In this document: one piece after another, positions 52,029 through 60,806 of the stretch
Position numbering within the stretch: the first letter of the stretch is position 1
How the letters are laid out: every line of letters begins with the position of its first letter
Assembly: GCA_041690535.1 (NCBI GenBank)
Contig: JAWLHA010000006.1
Location: forward strand, 1 to 64,000
Reading direction: 5' to 3'
Origin: JAWLHA01 sp041690535
GTDB taxonomy: Bacteria; Pseudomonadota; Gammaproteobacteria; Thiohalomonadales; Thiohalomonadaceae
Length of the DNA: 64,000 nucleotides
Made by a program: the position numbers and the translations under genes
Notes under the pieces: generated by a model
The model's database searches: none
What the model was told of the DNA's origin: nothing
The model's input: only the letters and a program-made list of their open reading frames with translations

Positions 52029-52898
52029 TCACTCCGCCAGCCGGTCAAGCCCGTGTAGCCCGCACTTTTTGCCGGCCAGTCGGGAAGCCTCGATGAGCGC
52101 GATCTCGAGATCATGGCCTCGCAGCAGTTGATCGATCAGGCCGGCGTTGAAAACATCACCCGCCCCCAAGGTATCGACCACCGCCGCTGGCGGGAACGCC
52201 GGTGCCCGGAATTCCTCCCCTGCGGCCCCGAGGGCGAACGCCCCGGCGGCACCCCAGGTGCAGGTCATCGCCTTGGCCCCGACCCGCTGCCTGGTGGCGC
52301 GGAGAAACTCCTCAGGGTCGTGAAACCCGTGATGCCGAGCATAGTCCCGGGAGAAGAGCAGGAGATCGGCGAGCCCGAGCAGCTCTTCGATCCCGGGGCG
52401 CGGCTTCTCCACCTCCAGTGAGATACGGATTTGGGGGCGGGTGCTGCGGGCGTACTCGAACATCCGCCGGGTCTCACGCAGGTTGCGCCCCTCGAAATGG
52501 AGCCACTGGTAGGGGGCAAGGTCCAAGGCGGAGAAACGGTGCAGGGTGTACTCCGGCAGGTCACGGTAGTGGACAATCGTTCGTGACCCGTTGGCGCGGT
52601 TGAGCGTGACGTAAGAGGTCGGTACCTTGCCGTGGCCAAGGGTCAGGACGGCACCCAGGTCAACCCCGTGACGGGCGAGATCCTCGCGAATCAGACGGGC
52701 ATCGGGCTCCTCCGCCAGCGTCCCGGCCCAGGTGCAACGGTGACCGAGCTGGCTGAGGGCCACCACCGTGTTGGCCGCATTCCCCCCCCGGCGTACGTAC
52801 TGGGTTGTGGCACGAAGTTCCTCATCTTCGTCGGGGTAGTGATCGACGATATTGACGATGTCCAGGGTCGCATTCCCCACCGCGAGTATGTTAGCCAT
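52029..52898 (-). CDS. PfkB-family carbohydrate kinase (ketohexokinase-like)
   Basis: The 289-residue kinase has the PfkB N-terminal signature region (YVRRGGNAANTVVALSQLG) and the C-terminal signature DTLGAGDVFNAGLI with the catalytic Asp and anion hole. Overall length and RDLPEYTLHRF region resemble the ketohexokinase branch; the sugar is not predictable. ATG 52898 is chosen over the frame to 52946, which overlaps queG. It follows queG by 8 bp. Confidence 0.88.
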   Translation of the reverse strand: MANILAVGNATLDIVNIVDHYPDEDEELRATTQYVRRGGNAANTVVALSQLGHRCTWAGTLAEEPDARLIREDLARHGVDLGAVLTLGHGKVPTSYVTLNRANGSRTIVHYRDLPEYTLHRFSALDLAPYQWLHFEGRNLRETRRMFEYARSTRPQIRISLEVEKPRPGIEELLGLADLLLFSRDYARHHGFHDPEEFLRATRQRVGAKAMTCTWGAAGAFALGAAGEEFRAPAFPPAAVVDTLGAGDVFNAGLIDQLLRGHDLEIALIEASRLAGKKCGLHGLDRLAE

Positions 52899-52906
52899 TG
52901 CTTTCC

Positions 52907-53980
52907 TCAAATGTCGGTAACGAGCCCATGTCGGGCCAAGGCCCACTGGACATGCTCACGCACCAGATCGGAGGGATGTCCGGCCCGCGAGCGCAGCGCA
53001 CTCACCACGGCCGGTGTGCCCGGTGCGTTGCCGAGGGCGACGGCGAGGTTGCGCAGCCAGCGCGCGTGACCGAGCCGGCGAATCGCCGTTCCCTCGCTGC
53101 GCGCGAGAAACTCCTCTTCACTCCAGGCGAACAGCGCTACCAGTTCGGGGGCGTCCAGCCCATGGCGAACTGCAAAATCGCTCTCCCTGGTGGTCTGTGC
53201 GAACCGATTCCAGGGGCACGCCAGCTGGCAGTCGTCACATCCGTAGATGCGATTCCCGAGCGAGGGGCGCAACTCAACCGGAATCGCGCCTCTCAGCTCA
53301 ATGGTCAGATAGGAGATGCAGCGTCGCGCATCCACTTGGTAAGGGGCGACGATGGCCTGGGTCGGACAGAGGTCCATGCATGCGGTGCACCGGCCGCAGT
53401 GATTGCCAACGGCCGTATCGGTCGGGAGCGCCAGATCCACGTAGATCTCGCCCAGGAAAAACCAGGAGCCCTTCCGGCCGAGCAGGTTGGAGTGCTTGCC
53501 GATCCATCCCAGGCCCGCCTTTTCGGCGAGCGCTTTTTCCAGCACGGGGGCGCTGTCCACAAAGACACGGTGACCGAATGGCCCCACCTCCTCGGCGATC
53601 CGCTCGGCAAGGCGCTGCAGCCGCTTGCGCAGGAGCTTGTGGTAGTCACGCCCGAGGGCATAACGGGAAATATATCCCAACTGGGACGTGGCCAGCACCC
53701 CTTCGGCCGCGGCCCCTTCGGGCAGGTAGTCCATGCGGGCGGAGATAACGCTGACAGTCCCTGGTTCCAGTTCGGCAGGGCGGCTCCTCTTGGTGCCGTG
53801 CCTTGCCATGTACTCCATCTCCCCCTGGAATCCTGCCTCCAGCCAGCCAAACAGGTGGCGTTCGGCCTCGGTCAGGTCGGTATCGGAGACCCCCACCTGC
53901 TGGAAGCCAAGCTCGCGCCCCCACTGGCGAATGGCCGCGACGAGTCGGTGAGGATCCAAATGGTTCTGGCTTTCTGTCAT
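52907..53980 (-). CDS. queG: Epoxyqueuosine reductase QueG
   Basis: Reduces epoxyqueuosine to queuosine in tRNA, the last step of the pathway. The 357-residue protein has a cobalamin-binding N-terminal part, two [4Fe-4S] clusters (CGRCTACMDLCP and CDDCQLACPWN) and a C-terminal HEAT-like region. ATG 53980 is chosen; the frame to 54214 is antisense to nnr. It is divergent from nnr, as in E. coli (yjeS/yjeF). Confidence 0.94.
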   Translation of the reverse strand: MTESQNHLDPHRLVAAIRQWGRELGFQQVGVSDTDLTEAERHLFGWLEAGFQGEMEYMARHGTKRSRPAELEPGTVSVISARMDYLPEGAAAEGVLATSQLGYISRYALGRDYHKLLRKRLQRLAERIAEEVGPFGHRVFVDSAPVLEKALAEKAGLGWIGKHSNLLGRKGSWFFLGEIYVDLALPTDTAVGNHCGRCTACMDLCPTQAIVAPYQVDARRCISYLTIELRGAIPVELRPSLGNRIYGCDDCQLACPWNRFAQTTRESDFAVRHGLDAPELVALFAWSEEEFLARSEGTAIRRLGHARWLRNLAVALGNAPGTPAVVSALRSRAGHPSDLVREHVQWALARHGLVTDI

Positions 53981-54000
53981 AGCGGCTATGATAACGCCCA

Positions 54001-55476
54001 ATGGAGCACTTACCTTATGACCTTTACACCACCGCGCAGGTGCGCGAGCTCGATCGCATCGCCGTCGAGGAGCGGGGCATTCCCGGCAGCGAATTGATGG
54101 AGCGGGCCGGGCAGGCCGCCTTCGCCCTGTTGCGTGAACGCTGGCCGGCGGCCAGGCGCATTGCCGTCTATTGTGGCGCAGGGAACAACGGCGGTGACGG
54201 CTATGTGGTCGCACGACTCGCCCTGGAGGCCGGTCTGGTGCCCGAGATCATCGCCATCGGCACGCCGGTGGCCGGAGGGGCGGCCGCGGCCGCTCGGGAT
54301 GCCGCGCTGCGCGCCGGGGTACGGGTGCGCGCCTTCGAATCGGCAAGCCCGGAGGCCGACCTGGTGGTGGATGGACTGCTGGGCAGTGGCGCGCGGGGAG
54401 AAGTCCGCGAGCGGTGGCGTGCCGCTATCGGCGCGATCAACGAGGCGGGGCTGCCTGTCCTCGCGCTCGATATCCCCTCGGGGCTCGATGTTGACACGGG
54501 CATGGCGCTGGGTGCGGCGGTGAAGGCCCGCCTGACCGTGACTTTCATTGGGTTGAAGCAGGGATTGTTCACCGCAGAGGGGGTGGATCTCTGCGGCGAG
54601 GTGGCCTTTGCGGATCTGGGGCTTCCCCGTGAGATCTACGCGCGGGTGACGCCCGCCGCAAAGCGGCTCGAACCGGTGGGTCTCCAAGGGCTGCTGCCGC
54701 GCCGCTCCAGGAACAGCCACAAGGGGATGTTCGGCCACGTCCTGGTGGTGGGGGGGGAGCAGGGCATGAGTGGCGCAGCCGCCATGGCGGCGCGCGCGGC
54801 GGCGCGGGTCGGCGCGGGGCTGGTGAGTGTTGCGACCCGGGCGGGGCACGCACCGCTCATGAGCATCGCTCAGCCGGAGATCATGGCCCAGGGTGTCGAG
54901 GAGCCGGGGCGCCTCAAGCCGTTGCTGGAACGGGCGAACGTGGTCGCCTTGGGTCCTGGCCTGGGTAGGGGGGCATGGGGTCGGGCAATGATGGCGCGGG
55001 TCCTGGAAAGTCACCTGCCCGTGGTGCTCGATGCGGACGGGCTTACCCTTCTATCCGAAGAGCCCGTCCGGCGGACCGGCTGGGTGCTCACTCCCCACCC
55101 CGGCGAAGCGGCACGCCTGCTCGGATGCAGCGTCCGGGAGATCCAGCAGGACCGCTTTCGTGCGGCCGCGGCCCTGCAGGCGAGTTTCGGCGGGGTCTGC
55201 GTGCTCAAGGGGGCCGGGTCGCTGGTGGTGGACGAGGATGGTATTCCATTCGTCTGCGGCAGCGGCAATCCAGGCATGGCCACTGGCGGAATGGGCGATG
55301 TGCTCACGGGCGTGATCGCCGGGCTGCTGGCCCAGGGGCTCAGTGCGGCTGACTCGGCCCGGCTCGGCACCTGTCTGCACGGCCGGGCCGGCGACATCGC
55401 GGCCAGGGGGGGCGAGCGGGGCATGTTGGCCACCGATCTGCTGCCTCACATTCGAGCGCTGGCCAATCCGAATTGA
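54001..55476 (+). CDS. nnr: Bifunctional NAD(P)H-hydrate epimerase / ADP-dependent NAD(P)H-hydrate dehydratase
   Basis: Repairs hydrated NADH and NADPH. The 491-residue protein has the YjeF N epimerase domain (GAGNNGGDGYVVAR and LDIPSGLDVDTG) and the C-terminal ribokinase-like dehydratase domain (GLGRGAWGR, LTPHPGEAARL, GMATGGMGDVLTG). Full-length fusion as in E. coli. tsaE begins one base inside its stop. Confidence 0.95.
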   Translation: MEHLPYDLYTTAQVRELDRIAVEERGIPGSELMERAGQAAFALLRERWPAARRIAVYCGAGNNGGDGYVVARLALEAGLVPEIIAIGTPVAGGAAAAARDAALRAGVRVRAFESASPEADLVVDGLLGSGARGEVRERWRAAIGAINEAGLPVLALDIPSGLDVDTGMALGAAVKARLTVTFIGLKQGLFTAEGVDLCGEVAFADLGLPREIYARVTPAAKRLEPVGLQGLLPRRSRNSHKGMFGHVLVVGGEQGMSGAAAMAARAAARVGAGLVSVATRAGHAPLMSIAQPEIMAQGVEEPGRLKPLLERANVVALGPGLGRGAWGRAMMARVLESHLPVVLDADGLTLLSEEPVRRTGWVLTPHPGEAARLLGCSVREIQQDRFRAAAALQASFGGVCVLKGAGSLVVDEDGIPFVCGSGNPGMATGGMGDVLTGVIAGLLAQGLSAADSARLGTCLHGRAGDIAARGGERGMLATDLLPHIRALANPN

Positions 55477-55955
55477 TGATGGAGACGAGCTTGGAGCTGG
55501 ACCTGCCGGACAGCCTCTCCATGGAGGCCTTGGGCACCCGATTGGCCGCCTGTGTCACGCCAGGCAGGGTCGTCTTTCTGTACGGCGACCTGGGTGCCGG
55601 CAAGACGACGTTGGTGCGAGGTTTCCTTCGGGCACTGGGTCATGGCGGGGCGGTACGGAGTCCCACCTACACCTTGGTGGAGCCCTATCAGGCCGGGGCG
55701 CTGCGGGTCTATCACTTCGATCTGTACCGGCTCGCCGACCCCGAAGAGCTGGAATTCCTGGGGGTGCGGGACTACTTCGATGGGCAGGCGGTTTGCCTGG
55801 TGGAGTGGCCCCAGTACGGCGAGGGCGTGCTGCCGCGGGCAGACCTGGAGATCCGGCTGGAGTACCGGCTCCCGGGGCGTCGGGCGCGGATCGCCGCATC
55901 GACTCCGGCGGGCCAAGCCTTGCTCGGTTGCCTCGCAAAGCGAGAACAAGCGTAA
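55476..55955 (+). CDS. tsaE: tRNA threonylcarbamoyladenosine biosynthesis ATPase TsaE
   Basis: ATPase of the TsaBDE complex that makes t6A37 in ANN-decoding tRNAs. The 159-residue protein has P-loop GDLGAGKTTLVRG, then SPTYTLVEPY and HFDLYRL, and the Trp of LVEWPQYGEG. The ATG at 55476 shares one base with the nnr stop (TGATG); a second ATG is at 55479. Repeat A6 begins 15 bp after its stop, so the E. coli tsaE-amiB junction is interrupted here. Confidence 0.94.
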   Translation: MMETSLELDLPDSLSMEALGTRLAACVTPGRVVFLYGDLGAGKTTLVRGFLRALGHGGAVRSPTYTLVEPYQAGALRVYHFDLYRLADPEELEFLGVRDYFDGQAVCLVEWPQYGEGVLPRADLEIRLEYRLPGRRARIAASTPAGQALLGCLAKREQA

Positions 55956-55970
55956 CCCTGCAGTGGTGGC

Positions 55971-56156
55971 CAGGGTGAACTCCCAAGAGCAATGTAAGTT
56001 CTTGAAAGCAGGTCGTCGGCCGCATGGATGGAAGATGATTGCTCCTGCATAATCTTCACTCCCGACATCCATGTCGGTCGTATTCACAGCGTTACCTGCT
56101 TTCAAGGACTTACGTCGCTCACAGCACGGCCGTGACGTTAGTATGCGTTCACCCTG
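55971..56156. repeat. Family A element, copy A6, with flanking direct repeats
   Basis: A 186-bp internally shortened copy in the A1 orientation. The left end is damaged (CAGGGTGAACTCCCAAGAGC); the right end is intact (GTATGCGTTCACCCTG). CAGTGGTGGC at 55961-55970 and CCGTGGTGGC at 56157-56166 flank it, a 10-bp target duplication with one mismatch. It separates tsaE from amiB. Confidence 0.87.
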
Positions 56157-56206
56157 CCGTGGTGGCACTCACAGTTGATTTTTCTTCGCCTGACGACTAA
56201 CTTACT

Positions 56207-56231
56207 CTAGAATCTTCAAAAAGATCTCTAG
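56207..56231. promoter_or_regulatory. Hairpin in the amiB leader
   Basis: CTAGAATCTT and AAGATCTCTAG form a stem with one bulged base around a CAAAA loop, in the AT-rich 140 bp between A6 and amiB. This stretch must contain the amiB promoter if A6 blocks read-through from tsaE. Confidence 0.35.
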
Positions 56232-56298
56232 CTTGAGGTTGTAACTAGCAGATCGAAATAAGTTTTTCTGGTTCAGGGAGTCTAGAAGGGGAGAGCGC

Positions 56299-57603
56299 GT
56301 GGGTCCGCTCACACGTATTGTCGGCATTCTGTTCCTGTGGGCGGCGGCGAGCTTCGCGTGGGCCGACGCCCAGGTGGAGGGGGTGCGTATCTGGCCCGCA
56401 CCCGACCACACGCGCCTTGTCCTCGATCTTAGTGGGCCGGTGGAGCACACAGTATTTTCCCTCGCCAATCCCGAGCGCCTGGTGATCGACATCGACGAGG
56501 CACGCCTGCTCGCAAACATCGATTTCGATTACAGCGAAACCCTCCTGAAGGGGATCCGCACCGGCATTCGCGACAAGACCGGACTGCGGGTGGTGCTGGA
56601 CCTGAAATCCAGGGTGCGTCCCAAGACCTTCCTGCTGCGCCCCAACGGTGACTATGGCCACCGGCTGGTCATTGACCTGGAGGACACCGCCCGGCGCACC
56701 CCGCCGAAGGCCCCCGATCCCCGGCCGGATGTGGCCCGCAGCGTGATCGTGGCCATTGATGCGGGGCATGGGGGGGACGACCCGGGTGCCATCGGCCCCG
56801 GCCGCACCTACGAGAAGGATGTGGTGCTCGCCATCGCCCGAAGGCTTCGCAGCCTGGTGGAGAAGGAGTACGGCATGCAGGCGGTGATGATCCGCGATGG
56901 GGACTACTTTATCGGGCTCGACCGACGCGCCCAGATCGCCCGGGAGCATCGGGCCGACTTGTTCGTCTCGATTCATGCCGACGCCTTTCGCGATCCCCGG
57001 GTCGGCGGCGCCTCCGTGTACGCCCTCTCCCAACGGGGCGCCTCCAGTGAGCACGCGCGTCTGCTGGCAGAGAAGGAAAACGCCTCTGACCTGGTGGGCG
57101 GGGTGAGCCTGGATGACAAGGATGATCTGTTGCGCTCGGTACTGCTGGACCTCTCGCAGACGGCGACCATCGAAGCGAGCATGAATCTGGGGGCGGTGGT
57201 CCTGACGCAGCTTGATGGCGTGGCGAAACTGCACAAGCGCAAGGTGGAGCAGGCGGCGTTCCGGGTGCTGAAGTCGCCCGACATCCCGTCCATCCTGGTG
57301 GAAGCCGGGTTCATCAGCAATCCCAAGGAGGAGCGCGTGCTGCGCAGTGCGAAACACCAGCAGCAGATCGCCGAGGCGATCATGGCGGGGATTCGTGGCC
57401 ACTTCCGCAGCAATCCTCCGCGCGGGACCCTGCTGACCGCGGTGTCCGAAAGGCAGCATGTGATCGCCCGCGGCGACACCCTCTCCGGTTTGGCCCAGCA
57501 GTATCGTGTCAGTGCAGAGCGTCTGCGCGATATCAATCGCCTCGAGGGCAACGTACTGAAGGTGGGGGATACCTTGACCATTCCCGGCGTAACCGACGGC
57601 TAG
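56299..57603 (+). CDS. amiB: N-acetylmuramoyl-L-alanine amidase (AmiB/AmiC type)
   Basis: Splits septal peptidoglycan during cell separation. The 434-residue protein has a signal peptide (cut near AWA, 22), an AMIN domain (about 25-130), an Amidase_3 catalytic domain (about 148-372) with zinc residues in DAGHGGDDPG and SIHADAF, and a C-terminal LysM domain (HVIARGDTLSGLAQQYRV). The GTG at 56299 is used. The LysM suggests AmiB of E. coli. mutL follows 89 bp downstream. Confidence 0.93.
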   Translation: MGPLTRIVGILFLWAAASFAWADAQVEGVRIWPAPDHTRLVLDLSGPVEHTVFSLANPERLVIDIDEARLLANIDFDYSETLLKGIRTGIRDKTGLRVVLDLKSRVRPKTFLLRPNGDYGHRLVIDLEDTARRTPPKAPDPRPDVARSVIVAIDAGHGGDDPGAIGPGRTYEKDVVLAIARRLRSLVEKEYGMQAVMIRDGDYFIGLDRRAQIAREHRADLFVSIHADAFRDPRVGGASVYALSQRGASSEHARLLAEKENASDLVGGVSLDDKDDLLRSVLLDLSQTATIEASMNLGAVVLTQLDGVAKLHKRKVEQAAFRVLKSPDIPSILVEAGFISNPKEERVLRSAKHQQQIAEAIMAGIRGHFRSNPPRGTLLTAVSERQHVIARGDTLSGLAQQYRVSAERLRDINRLEGNVLKVGDTLTIPGVTDG

Positions 57604-57692
57604 GCGCCGCCCTTCCCCGAAGGGTTGGGGCCTTCTTCGGGACCGCGGAGGGCGGTTTCGCCCCCGGGCGTTTTCTTTTAAGCTACGCCGCC

Positions 57693-59435
57693 ATGGACCG
57701 ACCCGCCGCCCCCCGTCGCATTCAGCGCCTCTCTCAACAGCTCGCAAACCAGATCGCCGCCGGTGAGGTGGTGGAGCGCCCCGCGTCGGTGCTCAAGGAG
57801 CTGCTGGAGAACAGCGCGGATGCCGGTGCGAGGCTGATCGAGGTCGAGGTGGAGCAGGGGGGGACTCGGCTGCTGCGGGTGCGGGACGACGGCTGCGGGA
57901 TCCACCAGGATGACCTTGCCTTGGCCCTGTCACCCCATGCGACCAGCAAGATTCGCGATCAGGGCGACCTTGTTCGGGTCGCCAGCCTCGGTTTTCGGGG
58001 CGAAGCCCTGGCGAGTATCGCCTCCGTGTCGCGATTGACCATCACCAGCAGGATGGCGGGCGCAGGGGAGGCGTGGCAGTTGGAGGGGCTCGTCCAGGGG
58101 CCGGTTCCTGCGGCGCTGCCAGCCGGGACCTCGGTGGAAGTGCGGGATCTCTTCTACAACACCCCGGCCCGGCGCAAATTCCTGCGCAGCGAACGCACGG
58201 AGTTCAGCCACATCGAAGAGGTGTTTCGCCGATTTGTCCTCAGCCGAAGTGATACGGCTTTCACCCTGCGCCACAACGGACGCCAAATCATGCGGTTGCG
58301 TGCGGGCGCGGCGGGAGATCTGGGGCGTGTGGGTGCAGTGCTGGGAGCTTCGTTCGTCGAACATGCGCAAGCGGTCGAGTTCGAAGCGGCTGGCATGCGC
58401 CTGTGGGGGTGGGCGGCGCAACCGGAGTTTTCCCGGCCGCAGAACGACATGCAGTACTTCTACGTGAACGGCCGGGTCATTCGCGACAAGCTCGTGAATC
58501 ACGCGGTGCGGCAGGCCTTCGAGGAGCGGCTGCCCGAGGGGCGTTTCCCGGCCTATGTCCTCTATTTCGAGTTGGACCCGGCGCTCGTGGATGTCAATGT
58601 CCACCCCACCAAGCACGAGGTGCGCTTTCGCGAGGCGCGCATGGTGCATGATTTCATCCACCGGGGGCTTTCCCGGGCCTTGGCAGGGGACGCTGCTGAG
58701 GAAGACCTTGCAATGGGGCATGTCGTGCGGGAGTCTTCCCGACCTTATGTCGCGCCGCTCATGGCGGCGGCATCCCGCGGCGCCGGACGGGCCGCCCTGG
58801 CCGCCTGCGATGCCCTGTACCGGGCTTCCAGGCCGCAATCTCCCGCCAAGGTTGCCCCCGTGGCACCGGCCGGGCCCCTCGGCACGGCCCTGGCTCTGTT
58901 GCAGGGACGCTATGTGCTGGCGGAGGATGGCAGCGGTCTGGTGGTGGTGAACCTGGACGCGGCCATAACGCGGATCGCCACCGGGAGACTGCTCGCGGCA
59001 CGCCAGGCCGGGGCGGTGCGTCCCCAGCCCTTGCTCATTCCCGAAACGGTGGAGCTGGACATGGGGCTTGCCGAGTGGGCCGAGGCGCACCCGGATGCAC
59101 TTCTGGCACTCGGTCTCGATGTGGATCGTCTGGGACCCGACACGCTGGTCGTGCGGCAGATCCCCGCACTGTTGCGGGGGGCAGAGGTCAAACCGCTGGT
59201 GGGAAAAGTGGTGAGGATGTTGGCCGATGGGGCTGCGACCGAGCTGGTGCTGCAGGTGATGGCAGGGTTCGTGCTGGTGGACCGGCGGATGAGTGTCTCG
59301 GAGATGAATGCCCTGCTGCGGGAGGTCGAGGCGTTGCCGTCCCAGGAGAGCGCCCCTTGCTGGGGGCGGTTGACCGCGCATCAACTGGACCAACTTGCAG
59401 GCGGCAAGGGGCAACCAGAGGCAGGAGAGTGTTGA
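57693..59435 (+). CDS. mutL: DNA mismatch repair protein MutL
   Basis: Links MutS mismatch recognition to downstream repair. The 580-residue protein has the GHKL ATPase motifs (IAAGEVVERPASVLKELLEN, DDGCGI, GFRGEALASI) and VHPTKHEVRF. The C-terminal domain lacks the DQHA(x)2E(x)4E endonuclease motif (the matching place reads VVNLDAAITRI), as in gammaproteobacteria with methyl-directed repair. miaA overlaps its end. Confidence 0.96.
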   Translation: MDRPAAPRRIQRLSQQLANQIAAGEVVERPASVLKELLENSADAGARLIEVEVEQGGTRLLRVRDDGCGIHQDDLALALSPHATSKIRDQGDLVRVASLGFRGEALASIASVSRLTITSRMAGAGEAWQLEGLVQGPVPAALPAGTSVEVRDLFYNTPARRKFLRSERTEFSHIEEVFRRFVLSRSDTAFTLRHNGRQIMRLRAGAAGDLGRVGAVLGASFVEHAQAVEFEAAGMRLWGWAAQPEFSRPQNDMQYFYVNGRVIRDKLVNHAVRQAFEERLPEGRFPAYVLYFELDPALVDVNVHPTKHEVRFREARMVHDFIHRGLSRALAGDAAEEDLAMGHVVRESSRPYVAPLMAAASRGAGRAALAACDALYRASRPQSPAKVAPVAPAGPLGTALALLQGRYVLAEDGSGLVVVNLDAAITRIATGRLLAARQAGAVRPQPLLIPETVELDMGLAEWAEAHPDALLALGLDVDRLGPDTLVVRQIPALLRGAEVKPLVGKVVRMLADGAATELVLQVMAGFVLVDRRMSVSEMNALLREVEALPSQESAPCWGRLTAHQLDQLAGGKGQPEAGEC

Positions 59436-60376
59436 ACGGCCATCAGCGTCCGCCCGCTATCTTTATTATGGGGCCGACCGCGGCGGGTAAAACCGACCTG
59501 GCGGTGGCCTTGGCTGAGCGGCTGGCGGTGGAGATCATCAGTGTCGATTCGGCCATGGTGTTTCGGGAGATGGACATCGGAACGGCCAAGCCGGACCCCT
59601 CGGTGCTGGAGCGCGCGCCACACCGCCTGATTGACATCCTCGATCCAAGTGAGTCTTATTCGGCCGCCCGATTTCGTGAAGATGCGCTGGGGGAGATGGC
59701 CGCCATCACCGCGTCCGGCGGCATTCCGTTGCTGGTCGGCGGCACCGGGCTCTATTTCCGCGCCCTTGAGCGGGGGTTGTCAGAGTTGCCCCACGGGGAC
59801 CCGGCCGTGAGGGCCCGCATCGACGCCCAGGCATCGCGTCTCGGGTGGGGGGGGCTGCACGAGCGGTTGGCCAAGGTGGATCCTGCCTCGGCGCAGCGGA
59901 TCCACCCGAATGATCCCCAACGGCTGCAGCGCGCCCTGGAGGTCTACGAGCTCACCGGGCGCCCCATGAGTGACCTGTGGGCTGAGGGCGTGGGTGGCCA
60001 GCTGCCTTATGCGGTGAGCAAGCTGGTGGTGGCCCCCGCCGATCGTGAGCTGCTGCGCGGGCGCATCGGCCGGCGGTTCGAGGCCATGCTCGAGGCGGGC
60101 TTTGTGGCCGAGGTGGAGCGACTTTACGCACGGGGGGACCTGAGGGCCGATTTGCCGGCGATCCGCTGTGTGGGTTATCGCCAGGTGTGGCAGTACCTGG
60201 AGGGGGAGAGTGACTATCGAACGATGGTGGAACGGGCGATCACGGCCAGCCGCCAGTACGCCAAGCGCCAGCTGACCTGGTTGAGACCGGAACCGGATGC
60301 CCTGTGGCTCGATTCAACCGATCCGAAATTGCTCGACAAGGCCTTGAAAAGACTGGCCCCCGTCTCCATTCTATGA
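59429..60376 (+). CDS. miaA: tRNA dimethylallyltransferase MiaA
   Basis: Adds the isopentenyl group to A37 of UNN-decoding tRNAs. About 315 residues. P-loop IMGPTAAGKTDLAVAL, then DSAMVFREMDIGTAKP and GGTGLYFRAL are diagnostic. There is no ATG: GTG 59429 (with AGAGG upstream) or TTG 59432 (with AGGAG) are the candidates, both inside the end of mutL. hfq follows 137 bp downstream. Confidence 0.93.
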   Translation: MLNGHQRPPAIFIMGPTAAGKTDLAVALAERLAVEIISVDSAMVFREMDIGTAKPDPSVLERAPHRLIDILDPSESYSAARFREDALGEMAAITASGGIPLLVGGTGLYFRALERGLSELPHGDPAVRARIDAQASRLGWGGLHERLAKVDPASAQRIHPNDPQRLQRALEVYELTGRPMSDLWAEGVGGQLPYAVSKLVVAPADRELLRGRIGRRFEAMLEAGFVAEVERLYARGDLRADLPAIRCVGYRQVWQYLEGESDYRTMVERAITASRQYAKRQLTWLRPEPDALWLDSTDPKLLDKALKRLAPVSIL

Positions 60377-60513
60377 GCCTTGAGGTGTGTGCTACACTCA
60401 CAAGGAACATCCACCTTGGGTCCAGAGTCTTACGTTCCTAAACCGACATTCAAGACATCATGGGTTTTCTTGGAGCGCGAGTTGCGCCGCATAATAACAA
60501 AAGGAGCTATCCA

Positions 60514-60777
60514 ATGAGTAAAGGGCAAGCATTGCAAGACCCGTTTCTTAATGCCCTTCGTAAAGAGCGAATCCCGGTCTCGATCTACCTGGTGAATGGA
60601 ATCAAGTTGCAGGGCCAGATCGAATCGTTCGACCAGTTCGTCGTGCTGCTGAAGAACTCTGTCAGCCAGATGGTGTACAAGCACGCCATCTCGACGGTGG
60701 TCCCGGCCCGGAATGTAAAGCTGAGTTTTGCAGCCCCAGCCCAGGAAGAGTCAGGTCCTGCTCACACTAGCTTCTGA
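60514..60777 (+). CDS. hfq: RNA chaperone Hfq
   Basis: Hexameric Sm-like protein pairing small RNAs with mRNAs. The 87-residue protein has the Sm1 motif region (IPVSIYLVNGIKLQGQIESF) and Sm2 YKHAISTVVP. ATG 60514 follows AAAAGGAGCTATCC. The C-terminal tail is short compared with E. coli (102 residues). Confidence 0.97.
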   Translation: MSKGQALQDPFLNALRKERIPVSIYLVNGIKLQGQIESFDQFVVLLKNSVSQMVYKHAISTVVPARNVKLSFAAPAQEESGPAHTSF

Positions 60778-60806
60778 ATACCGCCCCGCGGGTCCCGGAG
60801 GTCTGC